Assembly (NCBI RefSeq): GCF_024623725.1
Contig: NZ_JANKHG010000018.1
Coordinates: forward strand, 62,001-126,000
Origin: Limnobacter parvus
GTDB taxonomy: Bacteria; Pseudomonadota; Gammaproteobacteria; Burkholderiales; Burkholderiaceae_B
Reading direction: 5' to 3'
DNA: 64,000 bases
In this document: positions 16,913 through 25,467 of the stretch, in pieces
Position numbering within the stretch: the first letter of the stretch is position 1
Layout: the number at the start of each line of letters is the position of its first letter
Program-made: the position numbers and the translations under genes
Notes under the pieces: model-generated
Seen by the model: only the letters and a program-made list of their open reading frames with translations
The model's database searches: none
What the model was told of the DNA's origin: nothing

Positions 16913-17794
16913 TCAATGCGCGTCGTTTCCGTCTAGCGCGCTTAAAGCCGCAGCCAGCAAAATCATGGCCCCACCAATTCCTACTTGCAAAGTCAGCACT
17001 TCATCCGTCAGCAGAATTGCCGACAGTGTGGCAAACACCACTTCCGACAACATCACCACCGAAGTCACATTCGCAGGCAAACGCGATGCGCCATATTGCA
17101 AACCGTAATTCGCCACAAGCAATGTGACTGCAAATCCAATCAACACCAAGATGCCATACATGCCGGGAACCACAGGCCACTGCACCAGCAAATTGCCTTC
17201 GCCAAGCAACAGCCCTAGCGCGGTGGCTACCACCAAGGGAGCCACAACACCACCGACAAACATGGCGAATAAACGGGACTGCGCTGTTCGCTTTGCTTGA
17301 TGCCGCAGCATAATGTTGTTCAAGGCAAATGCAGCGCCACCCATCAGGCCCAACCATTCCGCCATATTCGATGGCACCGGAAAACCCAGCGAGCCATCGG
17401 GACTAAGCACCAGCACTGCACCGGCAAAGGCCAAAACAACCCGCAACACAGCTTTCAGCGTAATGGTTTCTTTCAGCACCACACGCGCAATCAGCACAGC
17501 CCAAATTGGCATCAGGTAAAACAACAGCACCACGCGAATCACTTCGCCGATCGACACACCCCAGTTGAACCCCACCATGGTGGTGCCTGCCGCCAGCGCC
17601 AACAGCCACAAGGGTTTGTGTTCAATGAATTCCGCCAACACCTTGGGTATGGTACACACCAGCACCACCGCACCCAATAGGTAAGTGGCAGCCGAAGACC
17701 ACAGCGGGTGCAAGCCCTCGCCCTGCAATTCCCGCAGGGGCCACCAGGAAACACCCCACACCAAAGCATTTAATATCAGGGCCAGGTACGGCAT
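16913..17794 (-). CDS. DMT-superfamily permease (EamA family)
   Basis: The product has about 293 residues and ten membrane segments in two repeats, with the conserved W-G-V-S-W-W near the start and an A-x-x-G-A-x-L-V-L-S-P segment after the first repeat. The ATG at 17794 is used here; an in-frame GTG at 17818 would overlap the upstream reductase gene by 8 bases. Substrate is unknown. It lies in a probable operon, reductase - permease - thioredoxin-fold protein. Confidence 0.88.
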   Translation of the reverse strand: MPYLALILNALVWGVSWWPLRELQGEGLHPLWSSAATYLLGAVVLVCTIPKVLAEFIEHKPLWLLALAAGTTMVGFNWGVSIGEVIRVVLLFYLMPIWAVLIARVVLKETITLKAVLRVVLAFAGAVLVLSPDGSLGFPVPSNMAEWLGLMGGAAFALNNIMLRHQAKRTAQSRLFAMFVGGVVAPLVVATALGLLLGEGNLLVQWPVVPGMYGILVLIGFAVTLLVANYGLQYGASRLPANVTSVVMLSEVVFATLSAILLTDEVLTLQVGIGGAMILLAAALSALDGNDAH

Positions 17795-17810
17795 GGCCCC
17801 TAGGCGTTGA

Positions 17811-18821
17811 CTAGGCACAGTTCACCACCACACGCCCCTGCAATTGATTGGCCAGCACCTGGCGAGCGCTTTCCAGTGCCTGCGCCAAGCGAACTTCCTT
17901 GATCATGAAATCAAGATCGTACTCGCCCAGTGCTTGCGCCAACATGCCCCATGCCCGGTCACGCTCGGCGTGGCTGCGGTACACGCAGTTAATACCGCGC
18001 AAGGTAATACCCCGCAAAATGAAGGGCGCCACACTGCCCTGAAAATCCATACCCTGAGCCAAACCACAGGCAGCCACCACGCCACCATATTTGGTTTGGG
18101 CACAGGCATTTACCAGCGTGTGGCTGCCCACACTATCAACTACGGCTGCGAACTGTTCTTTTTGCAAAGGCTTGCCAGCGCGGCTCATCGACTCGCGGTG
18201 TATCAAGTGCGTGGAACCCAGCTGCAAGCGTTCAAAATGCTTGGCTGCCGATTCTGAAACCGGTTCACCTGTGGCATCTATCGACCCGGTCAGGCCCACC
18301 ACCTCGTAACCCAAATGTTGCAACAGCAAACAGGCCACCGTGCCCACGCCACCGCTTACCCCCGTCACCAGCACCGGGCCATCTTCAGGCTTCACCGGGT
18401 GGTCTTGCAAAGCCATTACACACAATGCGGCGGTGTAACCGGCGGTGCCCAGCGCCGCAGCCCATCGAGCGCTACGGCCTTCAGGAATTGGGGAAATCCA
18501 TTGCGCGGGCACACTGGCACGCTCAGCCAGGCCACCCCAGTGGGTTTCACCCAGCCCCCAATCGTTGACCTGGCACACCGTGCCCACCGGCCACTGCGCT
18601 GAATTGGATTCAATTACTTCACCGACCGCATCAATACCATGCACCATGGGGTACTTGCGCGCAATCGGCGCAGTGTGCGTCAGCGCCAACGCGTCTTTGT
18701 AATTCAGGCAGCTGTAATGCAACTTCAACACCACGTCTTGCCCGGCAAAATCAGACTCATCGAGTGTTTCCAACTCGGCCTGTGTTTGGTCTGCGGCCCT
18801 GGAAATCCATGCCCTGATCAT
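17811..18821 (-). CDS. AcuI/YhdH-type zinc-free quinone oxidoreductase (MDR family)
   Basis: The 336-residue protein belongs to the medium-chain reductase family: N-Y-K-D-A-L-A (about residue 57), P-M-V-H-G-I-D-A-V-G, G-T-A-G-Y-T-A, the nucleotide-binding V-T-G-V-S-G-G-V-G-T-V-A, and G-V-V-A-A-C-G-L-A-Q. These match YhdH/AcuI, an NADPH-dependent acrylyl-CoA reductase. Zinc-ligand cysteines of alcohol dehydrogenases are absent. The ATG follows AAGGAGACG. The role in acrylyl-CoA breakdown is inferred from family similarity only. Confidence 0.88.
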   Translation of the reverse strand: MIRAWISRAADQTQAELETLDESDFAGQDVVLKLHYSCLNYKDALALTHTAPIARKYPMVHGIDAVGEVIESNSAQWPVGTVCQVNDWGLGETHWGGLAERASVPAQWISPIPEGRSARWAAALGTAGYTAALCVMALQDHPVKPEDGPVLVTGVSGGVGTVACLLLQHLGYEVVGLTGSIDATGEPVSESAAKHFERLQLGSTHLIHRESMSRAGKPLQKEQFAAVVDSVGSHTLVNACAQTKYGGVVAACGLAQGMDFQGSVAPFILRGITLRGINCVYRSHAERDRAWGMLAQALGEYDLDFMIKEVRLAQALESARQVLANQLQGRVVVNCA

Positions 18822-18931
18822 TTCGTCTCCTTATTCTGGGTGAGCCAATGATCGCACAAACAAGCGATGATGTTTGCGCAGTGCGCCTGCCTTGCATACA
18901 CTTCAACTTTGCTTAGAAGAACAATCAAATC

Positions 18932-19723
18932 GTGCGAAAACCCACCGCCAAAAGCCTGATTCTTGACCTGCTGCTCGCCTCCAAGGGTCGCCCCCTGTCA
19001 GCAAAACAAGCGATTGCCGCCTGCGCCATCTTCGACATCAGTGTGAACAACACCCGGGTTGCATTGGTGCGGCTTTCTGCCGAGGGGCTTATTGAATCAG
19101 CAGGCAGGGCGCTCTACCAGTTAACTGACGATGCCCACACGTTGGCTGATGACGTGGCCGCATGGCGCACCCGCAGCACTCGGGTTCGCGCCTGGGATGG
19201 CAGCTACATTGTGGTTCAGGCCGAAAAACTTTCACGCAGCGAAGCCAAACAACAACGCGCCCGTGCACGCGCCTTGCTGATGTTGGGTTTTCAACCACTG
19301 AATGAACACCTGTTCATTCGCCCCAACAACATTGAAGACACGCTTGAATCCGTCCGCGCAAGGCTTTACAAACTTGGGCTTGAAAAAGAAGCCCCTGTGT
19401 TCGTGGCACAGCATTTTGACACTGAGCTAACCCAGCGCATTCGCACCCTTTGGAAGCCCAAAGAATTGGAGCAGAACTACGCGCAGCTGGAAAAGAAAAT
19501 GCACACCTGGCTGGAACGTTCAGGCGCACTTGAACCTGAAGTGGCTGCCCGCGAATCGTTTCTGCTGGGTGGTACTGCCATCAAGCACGTGGTGTACGAT
19601 CCATTTCTGCCAGCTGAATGGGTAGATGTTCAAGCACGCGAGCGGTTTTTGAGTGCTGTGGATGAAGTGGACAAAGCGGGCATGCGGATATGGAATGGCA
19701 TGTGGGCGAGTATGGAAGGATGA
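18932..19723 (+). CDS. PaaX-like transcriptional regulator
   Basis: The 263-residue product, starting at GTG, has an N-terminal winged-helix segment (residues about 5-65, with S-V-N-N-T-R-V-A-L-V-R-L-S-A-E-G-L-I), and a C-terminal region resembling PaaX, the phenylacetyl-CoA-responsive repressor of aromatic degradation. There are no paa genes in the window. It is divergent from the AcuI-like operon, with a 110-base gap, so it may control that operon or its own gene. Confidence 0.8.
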   Translation: MRKPTAKSLILDLLLASKGRPLSAKQAIAACAIFDISVNNTRVALVRLSAEGLIESAGRALYQLTDDAHTLADDVAAWRTRSTRVRAWDGSYIVVQAEKLSRSEAKQQRARARALLMLGFQPLNEHLFIRPNNIEDTLESVRARLYKLGLEKEAPVFVAQHFDTELTQRIRTLWKPKELEQNYAQLEKKMHTWLERSGALEPEVAARESFLLGGTAIKHVVYDPFLPAEWVDVQARERFLSAVDEVDKAGMRIWNGMWASMEG

Positions 19724-19768
19724 TTTCAGCGGCTGGTTTGTTTAGCCAACTCGGCAGTGGGATTGCTT

Positions 19769-19804
19769 GGGGCGCACTTCAAGAAAACCGCCCCGTTTGA
19801 TTTT
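19769..19804 (+). terminator. Probable terminator after the PaaX-like gene
   Basis: GGGGCG (19769-19774) pairs with CGCCCC (19789-19794) around a 14-base loop and is followed by GTTTGATTTTATT. The stem is short but GC-only. Confidence 0.5.
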
Positions 19805-19879
19805 ATTCGTAGCGTTCGGCTTCAAGCCGACACCGAGACTCGGCCCGCCCTTTTGCCGAGCTCGGTGAGCAAGAATAAA
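19802..19879. ncRNA. Possible structured RNA or palindromic element (three-way junction)
   Basis: Three helices nest without conflict. An outer stem pairs TTTATTC (19802-19808) with GAATAAA (19873-19879). Inside it, TCGGC-TTCAA-GCCGA (19816-19830) forms one hairpin. Next, CACCGAG-a-CTCGGC (19831-19844) pairs with GCCGAG-CTCGGTG (19855-19867), a 13-bp stem with one bulged A and a 10-base loop. No known RNA family was recognised. It could be transcribed RNA, a repeated palindromic element, or only a complex terminator. Confidence 0.4.
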
Positions 19880-20057
19880 TTCACAAAGGGATCAAGCGGT
19901 TTTCAGTGCGGAATGGGCAACCCACGCCGAATTGGCAAGAAGCCGCAGCGGGAGCCTTCAAGTTCAGGTCAGAAACCATCATTTAGAGTAAACCCTCATC
20001 CGAATCGCCCTGCTCTGCGTATAAACTGCGTCAGTCCAAACATTGCACCGCAACACC

Positions 20058-21233
20058 GTGAAAAAACTATTCAAAACCGCCCTGAAAATCAACGAGTTGG
20101 CTGTGAACACTGCCACCAACGCGGCGGACTGGTTTTTTCGCAAAGACATCCTGATTCAATCCGGAAAAACTGAATACGAAATAATTGCCGAACACCTGCC
20201 CATGCGGGTTCGTTACTACGCACCTGCCGCAGCAAAGGGCGAAGCAGCCAAACAACACGCCGTGCCTTTGGTGATGGTGCCACCCTTGGGCGTGACCACC
20301 GAAACATTCGATCTGATGCCCGACCGCAGCCTGGTAAAATCCATGGTGGAAGCGGGCTTTCGTGTGTACCTGGTGGATTGGGGCAAGCCTGAGCGCAAAG
20401 ACGGACACCTTGGCCTGTTCGACTACAGCCACACCATGATGGGCCAAGCACTGCAAGCGGTTCGCGAACACAGCCAATCCAAAGAAATATCGATGTTCGG
20501 TTGGTGCATGGGCGGGCTTTTGTGCCTGTTGTACGCCGGTTACGGTCACGACAAGCACATCCGAAATCTGCTCACTGTGGCAAGTCCGATCGACTTGCGC
20601 GATGGCAAAAACATCATGGCGTTTGCGTCCAACACCTTGAATGTTACGGCCCGCTTCATTCGCAAGTACAGTGAATTTCGCCTGGACCGGATCAACCCTA
20701 CCCTGTTCAGCCCACCTGGCTGGATGGTCAGCCTGGGGTTCAAGCTCACCGCGCCTGTGGCCAGCATCACCACCTATTGGGATCTGCTGACCCGCTTAAA
20801 CGACCGCGACTTTGTGGAACAACACACCACGACGGCCGATTACCTGAACAACATGATGCTGTACCCGGGCGGTGTAGTACGCGACTTCATGATCCGCTTT
20901 GCAGTGGACAACAAACTGGCCAACGGCAAGGTAAAAATAGGAAATGAAGTTTCCGACCTTGGCAACATCACCGCCAATATGTTGGTGTTTGCAGGTGAAA
21001 CGGACCATCTGGTTCCTGGCAGCATGGCCAAAAAAAGTTTGACTATGGTGGCCTCCAAAGACAAATCGTTCTTGCTGGCCCCCGGTGGCCACATGGGCGT
21101 AATTCTGGGCAGTCAAGCTCGGGAACATGTGTGGAACAAATCGGCAGAATGGCTCAGCGGCCATTCACATGAAACAGCACCAGAGCCCAAAGTTCGCAAA
21201 CGCGCCGACAAAAAAATCCCTCGAGCCGCCTGA
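20058..21233 (+). CDS. phaC: Poly(3-hydroxyalkanoate) synthase, short form
   Basis: The product has about 391 residues from a GTG at 20058 (an in-frame TTG at 20043 is possible). It shows the synthase lipase box G-W-C-M-G-G with the catalytic cysteine (about residue 151), a late aspartate in G-E-T-D-H-L-V-P, and the catalytic histidine in G-G-H-M-G-V. It also has the L-V-D-W-G and N-N-M-M-L-Y-P-G-G segments of PhaC. At this length it resembles class III-type subunits more than the roughly 590-residue class I enzymes; no phaE, phaA, phaB or phasin is adjacent. It would build cytoplasmic carbon-storage polymer. Confidence 0.85.
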   Translation: MKKLFKTALKINELAVNTATNAADWFFRKDILIQSGKTEYEIIAEHLPMRVRYYAPAAAKGEAAKQHAVPLVMVPPLGVTTETFDLMPDRSLVKSMVEAGFRVYLVDWGKPERKDGHLGLFDYSHTMMGQALQAVREHSQSKEISMFGWCMGGLLCLLYAGYGHDKHIRNLLTVASPIDLRDGKNIMAFASNTLNVTARFIRKYSEFRLDRINPTLFSPPGWMVSLGFKLTAPVASITTYWDLLTRLNDRDFVEQHTTTADYLNNMMLYPGGVVRDFMIRFAVDNKLANGKVKIGNEVSDLGNITANMLVFAGETDHLVPGSMAKKSLTMVASKDKSFLLAPGGHMGVILGSQAREHVWNKSAEWLSGHSHETAPEPKVRKRADKKIPRAA

Positions 21234-21246
21234 TTTTAATAAAAAA

Positions 21247-21283
21247 TTCACAATTGGATTCGATATTTCCATTATTATCGAAT
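21247..21283 (+). promoter_or_regulatory. arsR promoter and ArsR operator
   Basis: A perfect 8-bp inverted repeat ATTCGATA-n10-TATCGAAT spans 21258-21283, ending one base before the arsR start codon. A promoter-like pair lies in the same bases: TTCACA at 21247-21252 and CATTAT at 21270-21275, 17 bases apart. The operator thus covers the spacer and -10 box, as expected for arsenic-released ArsR repression. The predicted transcript start lies within about 3 bases of the ATG at 21285, with no ribosome site, suggesting a leaderless mRNA. Confidence 0.6.
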
Positions 21284-21284
21284 T

Positions 21285-21620
21285 ATGGAAGAACATGACA
21301 TCATCAAAGCCCTCGCCGCACTGTCCCACGCCTCGCGTCTGCGTGTATTTCGCGCACTGGTGGTAACAGGCCCTGCCGGTCTAACGCCAGGGCAGCTCTG
21401 CGATCAACTCGACATACCAGCGGCAACCATGTCGTTCCACTTGAAAGAACTCAGCAACGCTGGATTGGTTCAGCCCATCCGCGAAGGGCGCAACCTGATT
21501 TACAGCGCGCAGTTTGATCACATGAACAACGTTATTTCCTACCTCACGGAAAACTGCTGTGAGGGGCAAGGCTGCACACCTGTTACCGCACCACAACACA
21601 ACGAGGCTCATCATGAGTGA
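21285..21620 (+). CDS. arsR: ArsR family repressor
   Basis: The 111-residue winged-helix protein has the ArsR core A-L-S-H-A-S-R-L-R-V-F-R-A-L near residues 11-24 and the recognition region P-A-A-T-M-S-F-H-L-K-E-L-S-N-A-G-L-V. A cysteine pair near the C-terminus (E-N-C-C-E-G-Q-G-C) could bind arsenite, as in ArsR subtypes with C-terminal thiols. It should repress its own operon and release DNA on binding As(III). It overlaps the next gene by 8 bases. Confidence 0.9.
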   Translation: MEEHDIIKALAALSHASRLRVFRALVVTGPAGLTPGQLCDQLDIPAATMSFHLKELSNAGLVQPIREGRNLIYSAQFDHMNNVISYLTENCCEGQGCTPVTAPQHNEAHHE

Positions 21621-22113
21621 AAAAACATTTAATGTGCTGTTCATCTGTACTGGCAATTCTGCACGCTCAATTCTGGCTGAGGCCATATTGAACCAACTGG
21701 GTCGCGGGCAATTTAAGGCGTACTCTGCAGGCAGTTTCCCTGCAGGTCGAGTGAATCCTCACACGCTGGAACTTTTGCAGCGATGGGAAATGGACACCAG
21801 CAACTTGCGCAGCAAAAGCTGGGATGAATTCGCCTTACCCACCGCACCTCAAATGGATTTCGTATTCACCGTGTGCGATCAGGCAGCTGGCGAAGTTTGC
21901 CCAATTTGGCCTGGTCAACCCATTTTGGCCCACTGGGGCGCACCCGACCCCGCCAAAGCCGAGGGCACCCACGAACACATCATTCAGGAATTCCGCAATG
22001 TCGGCCTGCTACTTCGCAAGCGCATTGAGCTGATGTTGGCACTGCCCATTGCAAAACTTGAAAAACTAGCCATTCAACACGAAGTCGAAAAAATAGGAAA
22101 AGTATCTTCATGA
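21613..22113 (+). CDS. arsC: Arsenate reductase, low-molecular-weight phosphatase type (first copy)
   Basis: The 166-residue product has the phosphatase loop C-T-G-N-S-A-R-S (C-x5-R) at the N-terminus and further cysteines in F-T-V-C-D-Q-A-A-G-E-V-C-P, as in the thioredoxin- or mycothiol-linked arsenate reductase group. It reduces As(V) to As(III) in the cytoplasm. The ATG overlaps the arsR stop, so translation is coupled. It is homologous over its length to the next gene, which suggests an old duplication. Confidence 0.9.
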   Translation: MSEKTFNVLFICTGNSARSILAEAILNQLGRGQFKAYSAGSFPAGRVNPHTLELLQRWEMDTSNLRSKSWDEFALPTAPQMDFVFTVCDQAAGEVCPIWPGQPILAHWGAPDPAKAEGTHEHIIQEFRNVGLLLRKRIELMLALPIAKLEKLAIQHEVEKIGKVSS

Positions 22114-22598
22114 GCATCAACGTACTCATTCTCTGCACCCACAACTCTGCCCGCAGTGTGCTGTCTGAAGGCATGCTGAACCACTTGGCACAGCAGTATG
22201 GAAAGAACATCAAAGCCTTCAGCGCGGGCAGTGCGCCCAGTGGGCGCGTGAACCCGTACGCTTTACAAGCCTTGGCAAGCATCGGCATTGACACCAGCCA
22301 GTACACCAGCAAAAGCTGGGATGTATTCACCGAAGCAGACGCACCCAAAATCGATATCGTCATTACGGTGTGCGACAGCGCGGCTGCCGAGCAGTGCCCT
22401 TACTGGCCGGGCAGCCCGGTTAAAACCCACTGGGGCTACCCCGACCCGTCGAACGAGCTGGAAGAAAACAAGCCACGCGCGTTCGAACTGACACGCCAGG
22501 CCATTGGTTTCAAAATGATGCAACTGATTCAGTTGCCATTGGACACCATGAACACAGCCGACCTGAATGCAGCACTGGCCAATATTGCACGGAGCTAA
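22110..22598 (+). CDS. arsC: Arsenate reductase, low-molecular-weight phosphatase type (second copy)
   Basis: The 162-residue product has the loop C-T-H-N-S-A-R-S and the later cysteines V-C-D-S-A-A-A-E-Q-C-P-Y-W-P-G. It differs from the first copy at the loop (H for G) and across its C-terminal third, so the two are diverged and not a recent copy. The ATG overlaps the upstream stop (ATGA). The two enzymes may differ in thiol partner or in substrate. Confidence 0.9.
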   Translation: MSINVLILCTHNSARSVLSEGMLNHLAQQYGKNIKAFSAGSAPSGRVNPYALQALASIGIDTSQYTSKSWDVFTEADAPKIDIVITVCDSAAAEQCPYWPGSPVKTHWGYPDPSNELEENKPRAFELTRQAIGFKMMQLIQLPLDTMNTADLNAALANIARS

Positions 22599-22604
22599 GT
22601 AGCC

Positions 22605-23291
22605 ATGTACACCCTACCCAAACGACTGGGCGCTGAATTTCTCGGCACCCTGCTACTGCTCGCAATCGTGATCGGTTCAGGCGTCATGGCTGAGAACCTT
22701 TCTGAAGGCAACAACGGTGTTGCTTTGATCGCCAACACGCTTGCAACGGTGTTCGGTTTGTACATCCTGATTGAAGTGTTTGGCCCTGTTAGCGGTGCAC
22801 ACTTTAACCCGGTTGTTACGCTAAGCATGGTGATATTAAAGCGACAAGCTGCATCAGAATTTCTTCCTTATGTCGCTGTTCAATTGGCCGGCGCATTCTT
22901 TGGTGCCATTCTGGTTCATCAAATGTTCGACATGGAATTGCTGCAGTTTTCCGAGAAAGCCCGCACAGGCTGGGGCATTTGGACAGGTGAAATTGTAGCC
23001 ACAGCCGGCTTGTTGCTGGTTATTCTGATGGCCAAGCAAGAACGGGTTTCAGGCATGGTGGCCTGCTACATTGGCGCAGCTTATTGGTTTACATCATCAA
23101 CATCGTTTGCCAACCCGGCAGCCGCTTTTGGTCGTCAGTTCTCAAACAGCTTTGCAGGCATTGCACCTGCCGACGTACCCGCTTATGTGGTGTTTGAAAT
23201 CATCGGGGGATTGCTGGCCCTGGTGCTTTACAAGGCCTTTAGCGCAAACGAATCGGTCACAACTTCTCAGGCACCCAACCCGGCGGCTTGA
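22605..23291 (+). CDS. MIP-family channel in the arsenic operon (AqpS-like aquaglyceroporin)
   Basis: The 228-residue membrane protein has six hydrophobic segments and the two pore loops of aquaporins, written here as N-P-V (H-F-N-P-V-V-T, about residue 68) and N-P-A (F-A-N-P-A-A-A-F-G-R, about 170). In Sinorhizobium meliloti, AqpS in an ars operon lets As(III) leave by downhill flow; the same role is inferred here because no ArsB or Acr3 pump is present. It starts 6 bases after arsC. Its 3' end overlaps the convergent hydroxylase gene by 35 bases. Confidence 0.85.
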   Translation: MYTLPKRLGAEFLGTLLLLAIVIGSGVMAENLSEGNNGVALIANTLATVFGLYILIEVFGPVSGAHFNPVVTLSMVILKRQAASEFLPYVAVQLAGAFFGAILVHQMFDMELLQFSEKARTGWGIWTGEIVATAGLLLVILMAKQERVSGMVACYIGAAYWFTSSTSFANPAAAFGRQFSNSFAGIAPADVPAYVVFEIIGGLLALVLYKAFSANESVTTSQAPNPAA

Positions 23292-24120
23292 TCAAACACA
23301 GCACCCGGTTTTTTAAATCGGGTGTTGCCTTTATTTTCTGAATCAAATGCCCCCATCCTGCCACTGCCTGCTTCAGCGGGTTGGTGGTTAACACGGGAGT
23401 CAAAGTGCCGTACACAGGCTTCACACCCGGAACGAATTCTCGGTAAGTACCGAACCAGCGGTCCCACACAATCAAGATGCCGCCGTAGTTGCAGTCGTGA
23501 TATTCCTCGTTTTTGGCATGGTGCAACCGGTGATGTTGCGGGCAGTTGAATACCTTCTCAAACCAGCCATGCACCTCCAATGTTTCGGTGTGTATCCAAT
23601 ACTGATACAGCAAATTCACCGTGTGGGCGAAAGTCAGTACCAGTGGGTCCATGCCCAGAAGCGGCAAAGGCAGCCAGAATACAAAGGTGTAGAAAGGCCC
23701 AAGCACCGACTGGCGCAACGCAGTACTCAGGTTGTAATGCTCGCTGGTGTGGTGGTTGGAATGTTCAGCCCAGAATGCGGCGCAGCGATGTGCCACACGG
23801 TGGTACCAGTAATAGCAAAAATCATCAGCCACCAACAACAATGGCACAAACCACCACGTAGAAATATCCCAGTCCACCACGCGGTATTCAAACAACCACA
23901 ACATCACGGGATAAGCCCAAAACACACTAAGCCCCATGGTCACCAGCTTCAGGGCGCCCATCGCAATCGAACACAGCGAGTCTTTGAATTCATAGCCTGC
24001 ATAGAACCCCTTGGGCTTTCTGCGTATTGCCCAACCTTCAATCGCCATGGCGGCAAAAAAATAAGGGATTGCCACCACATACATCAGCAAGGTCAGGTGT
24101 TCGAAATCAGGCAAGGTCAT
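23257..24120 (-). CDS. Fatty acid hydroxylase/sterol desaturase family protein (second)
   Basis: The 287-residue product (ATG at 24120) has several membrane segments and the histidine clusters of the superfamily: W-Y-H-R-V-A-H-R (about residue 112), E-H-S-N-H-H-T-S-E-H-Y-N, and H-H-R-L-H-H-A-K-N-E-E-Y-H-D-C-N near 205-220. It ends with N-Y-G-G-I-L-I-V-W-D-R-W-F-G-T-Y. It is a distinct member from the gene at 6528. The substrate is unknown. Confidence 0.88.
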   Translation of the reverse strand: MTLPDFEHLTLLMYVVAIPYFFAAMAIEGWAIRRKPKGFYAGYEFKDSLCSIAMGALKLVTMGLSVFWAYPVMLWLFEYRVVDWDISTWWFVPLLLVADDFCYYWYHRVAHRCAAFWAEHSNHHTSEHYNLSTALRQSVLGPFYTFVFWLPLPLLGMDPLVLTFAHTVNLLYQYWIHTETLEVHGWFEKVFNCPQHHRLHHAKNEEYHDCNYGGILIVWDRWFGTYREFVPGVKPVYGTLTPVLTTNPLKQAVAGWGHLIQKIKATPDLKNRVLCLIKPPGWVPEKL

Positions 24121-24228
24121 AGGCTTACTCGCAAAGCGAAATATTACACATCGGTCATTTGTCGCAGCATATCGTAACCTTGTGTACATCAGCGCTCAAT
24201 AATAACTTTGCTGACAAACCAAAAGCGA

Positions 24229-24250
24229 AAAGGCCCCGTAAGGGGCCTTT
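24229..24250 (-). terminator. Terminator after pstS
   Basis: A perfect 9-bp stem AAAGGCCCC / GGGGCCTTT (24229-24237 with 24242-24250) with a GTAA loop. On the minus strand it is followed by TTCGCTTTT and lies 25 bases after the pstS stop. Confidence 0.8.
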
Positions 24251-24274
24251 CCAAATTTCAACCGAGGCTGAAAT

Positions 24275-25315
24275 TTACTTCAATGCGATTGCGCCATCTT
24301 TTGCTTTGACATCTTTTTTCCAGGCATCACGAACCAGCTTGATGGTTGCGTCTGGCAGTGGAACGTAGTCCAGGTCAGAAGCCATCTTGCCGCCTTTGTT
24401 GTATGCCCAGTTAAAGAAGTCCAGTACATCAGATGCCTTCTTTGCGTTTGGCTGTTCAGTGTGGAACAGAATGAACGTTGCACCAGTGATTGGCCATGCT
24501 TCTTTGCCTGATTGCTCAGTCAAGATTTCGTAGAAGCTGTTGGACCAGTCGGCGTTTGCAGAAGCTGCTTTGAATGACTCTTCAGCCGGCTGAACGAAAG
24601 CACCGTCCTTGTTCTTCATCTGAGTGTGAGTCAGTTTGTTTTGCTTTGCGTATGCATACTCAACATAACCGATTGAGAAAGGCAGGCGCTGTACGAAAGC
24701 TGAAACACCTTCGTTGCCCTTACCACCCAAGCCCACTGGCCACTTCACTGCTGTGCCTTCGCCCACGGTGCTCTTCCACTCTGCGTTTACTTTGCTCAGG
24801 TAGTTAGTGAAAATGAAAGTAGTGCCTGAACCATCAGCACGACGTACAACACCGATGTCCGCGTCTGGCAGCTTCATTCCTGGGTTCAAATCAGCAATTG
24901 CCTTGTCATTCCACTTGGCAATTTTGCCAAGGTAAATGTTGCCCAGAACTTCACCAGTCAGTTTCATCGCGCCTGGGGCAATACCGGGGATATTCACCAC
25001 TGGAACCACACCACCAATCACGGTTGGGAACTGCATCAAGCCTTTGGCCTTCAAGTCTTCTGGCTTCAATGGTGCGTCAGAGGCACCAAAATCAACAGTT
25101 TTTGCATCAATTTGACGAATACCACCGCCGGAACCGATGGACTGGTAATTCATCTTGTTGCCAGTTTCCTTGTTGTAGGCGTCAGCCCACTTGGAATAGA
25201 TTGGAGCTGGGAAAGAAGCGCCAGCGCCGGTAATTTCTGCGGCGTTGACCGAAGTCATGCCAAGGGCCAAAGCACCCGCGGAGATCGCGGTCGCAATAGT
25301 TTTAATGTTGAACAT
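24275..25315 (-). CDS. pstS: Phosphate-binding protein PstS
   Basis: The 346-residue product has a signal peptide ending V-N-A-A and the mature start [12 protein letters not shown]. It shows phosphate-contact segments [19 protein letters not shown] and [13 protein letters not shown]. It captures inorganic phosphate in the periplasm for PstCAB. It is not directly in line after pstB: a 152-base gap with a Pho-box-like repeat separates them, so it has its own promoter as well. A terminator follows. Confidence 0.95.
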   Translation of the reverse strand: MFNIKTIATAISAGALALGMTSVNAAEITGAGASFPAPIYSKWADAYNKETGNKMNYQSIGSGGGIRQIDAKTVDFGASDAPLKPEDLKAKGLMQFPTVIGGVVPVVNIPGIAPGAMKLTGEVLGNIYLGKIAKWNDKAIADLNPGMKLPDADIGVVRRADGSGTTFIFTNYLSKVNAEWKSTVGEGTAVKWPVGLGGKGNEGVSAFVQRLPFSIGYVEYAYAKQNKLTHTQMKNKDGAFVQPAEESFKAASANADWSNSFYEILTEQSGKEAWPITGATFILFHTEQPNAKKASDVLDFFNWAYNKGGKMASDLDYVPLPDATIKLVRDAWKKDVKAKDGAIALK

Positions 25316-25359
25316 ATTTCACCTCACTTATTAAAGTGCCTCAATCATGCCGCACCAAT

Positions 25360-25377
25360 GTTTCAGAATAATGACAG
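25360..25377 (-). promoter_or_regulatory. Pho-box-like repeat upstream of pstS
   Basis: On the minus strand the sequence reads CTGTCAT-TATT-CTGAAAC: two 7-base PhoB-type half sites at an 11-base period. It lies about 45 bases before the pstS start, in a fitting place for activation under phosphate limitation. Confidence 0.65.
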
Positions 25378-25467
25378 AAATAAGGCAGACACATAAATGT
25401 CAAAAAACCACACTCGGCGACCCAAATGTGGTTTTTAACACGCTGAATTCACGTACCCCAACAACAA

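Larger units (their letters stand above)
19724..20057. other. Longest gap between genes, with paired stem structures
   Basis: This stretch of about 330 bases holds no gene I can support. It contains a terminator-like hairpin at 19769-19798 and a branched fold at 19802-19879, listed separately. The remaining 180 bases before phaC are plain, with no clear promoter boxes. Confidence 0.7.

Noticed and set aside
23300-23340. Terminator for the aquaglyceroporin gene
   Set aside because: A GCACCCG/CGGGTGT pair exists but is imperfect, has an 11-base loop and lies inside the coding end of the convergent gene; the T tract is broken.
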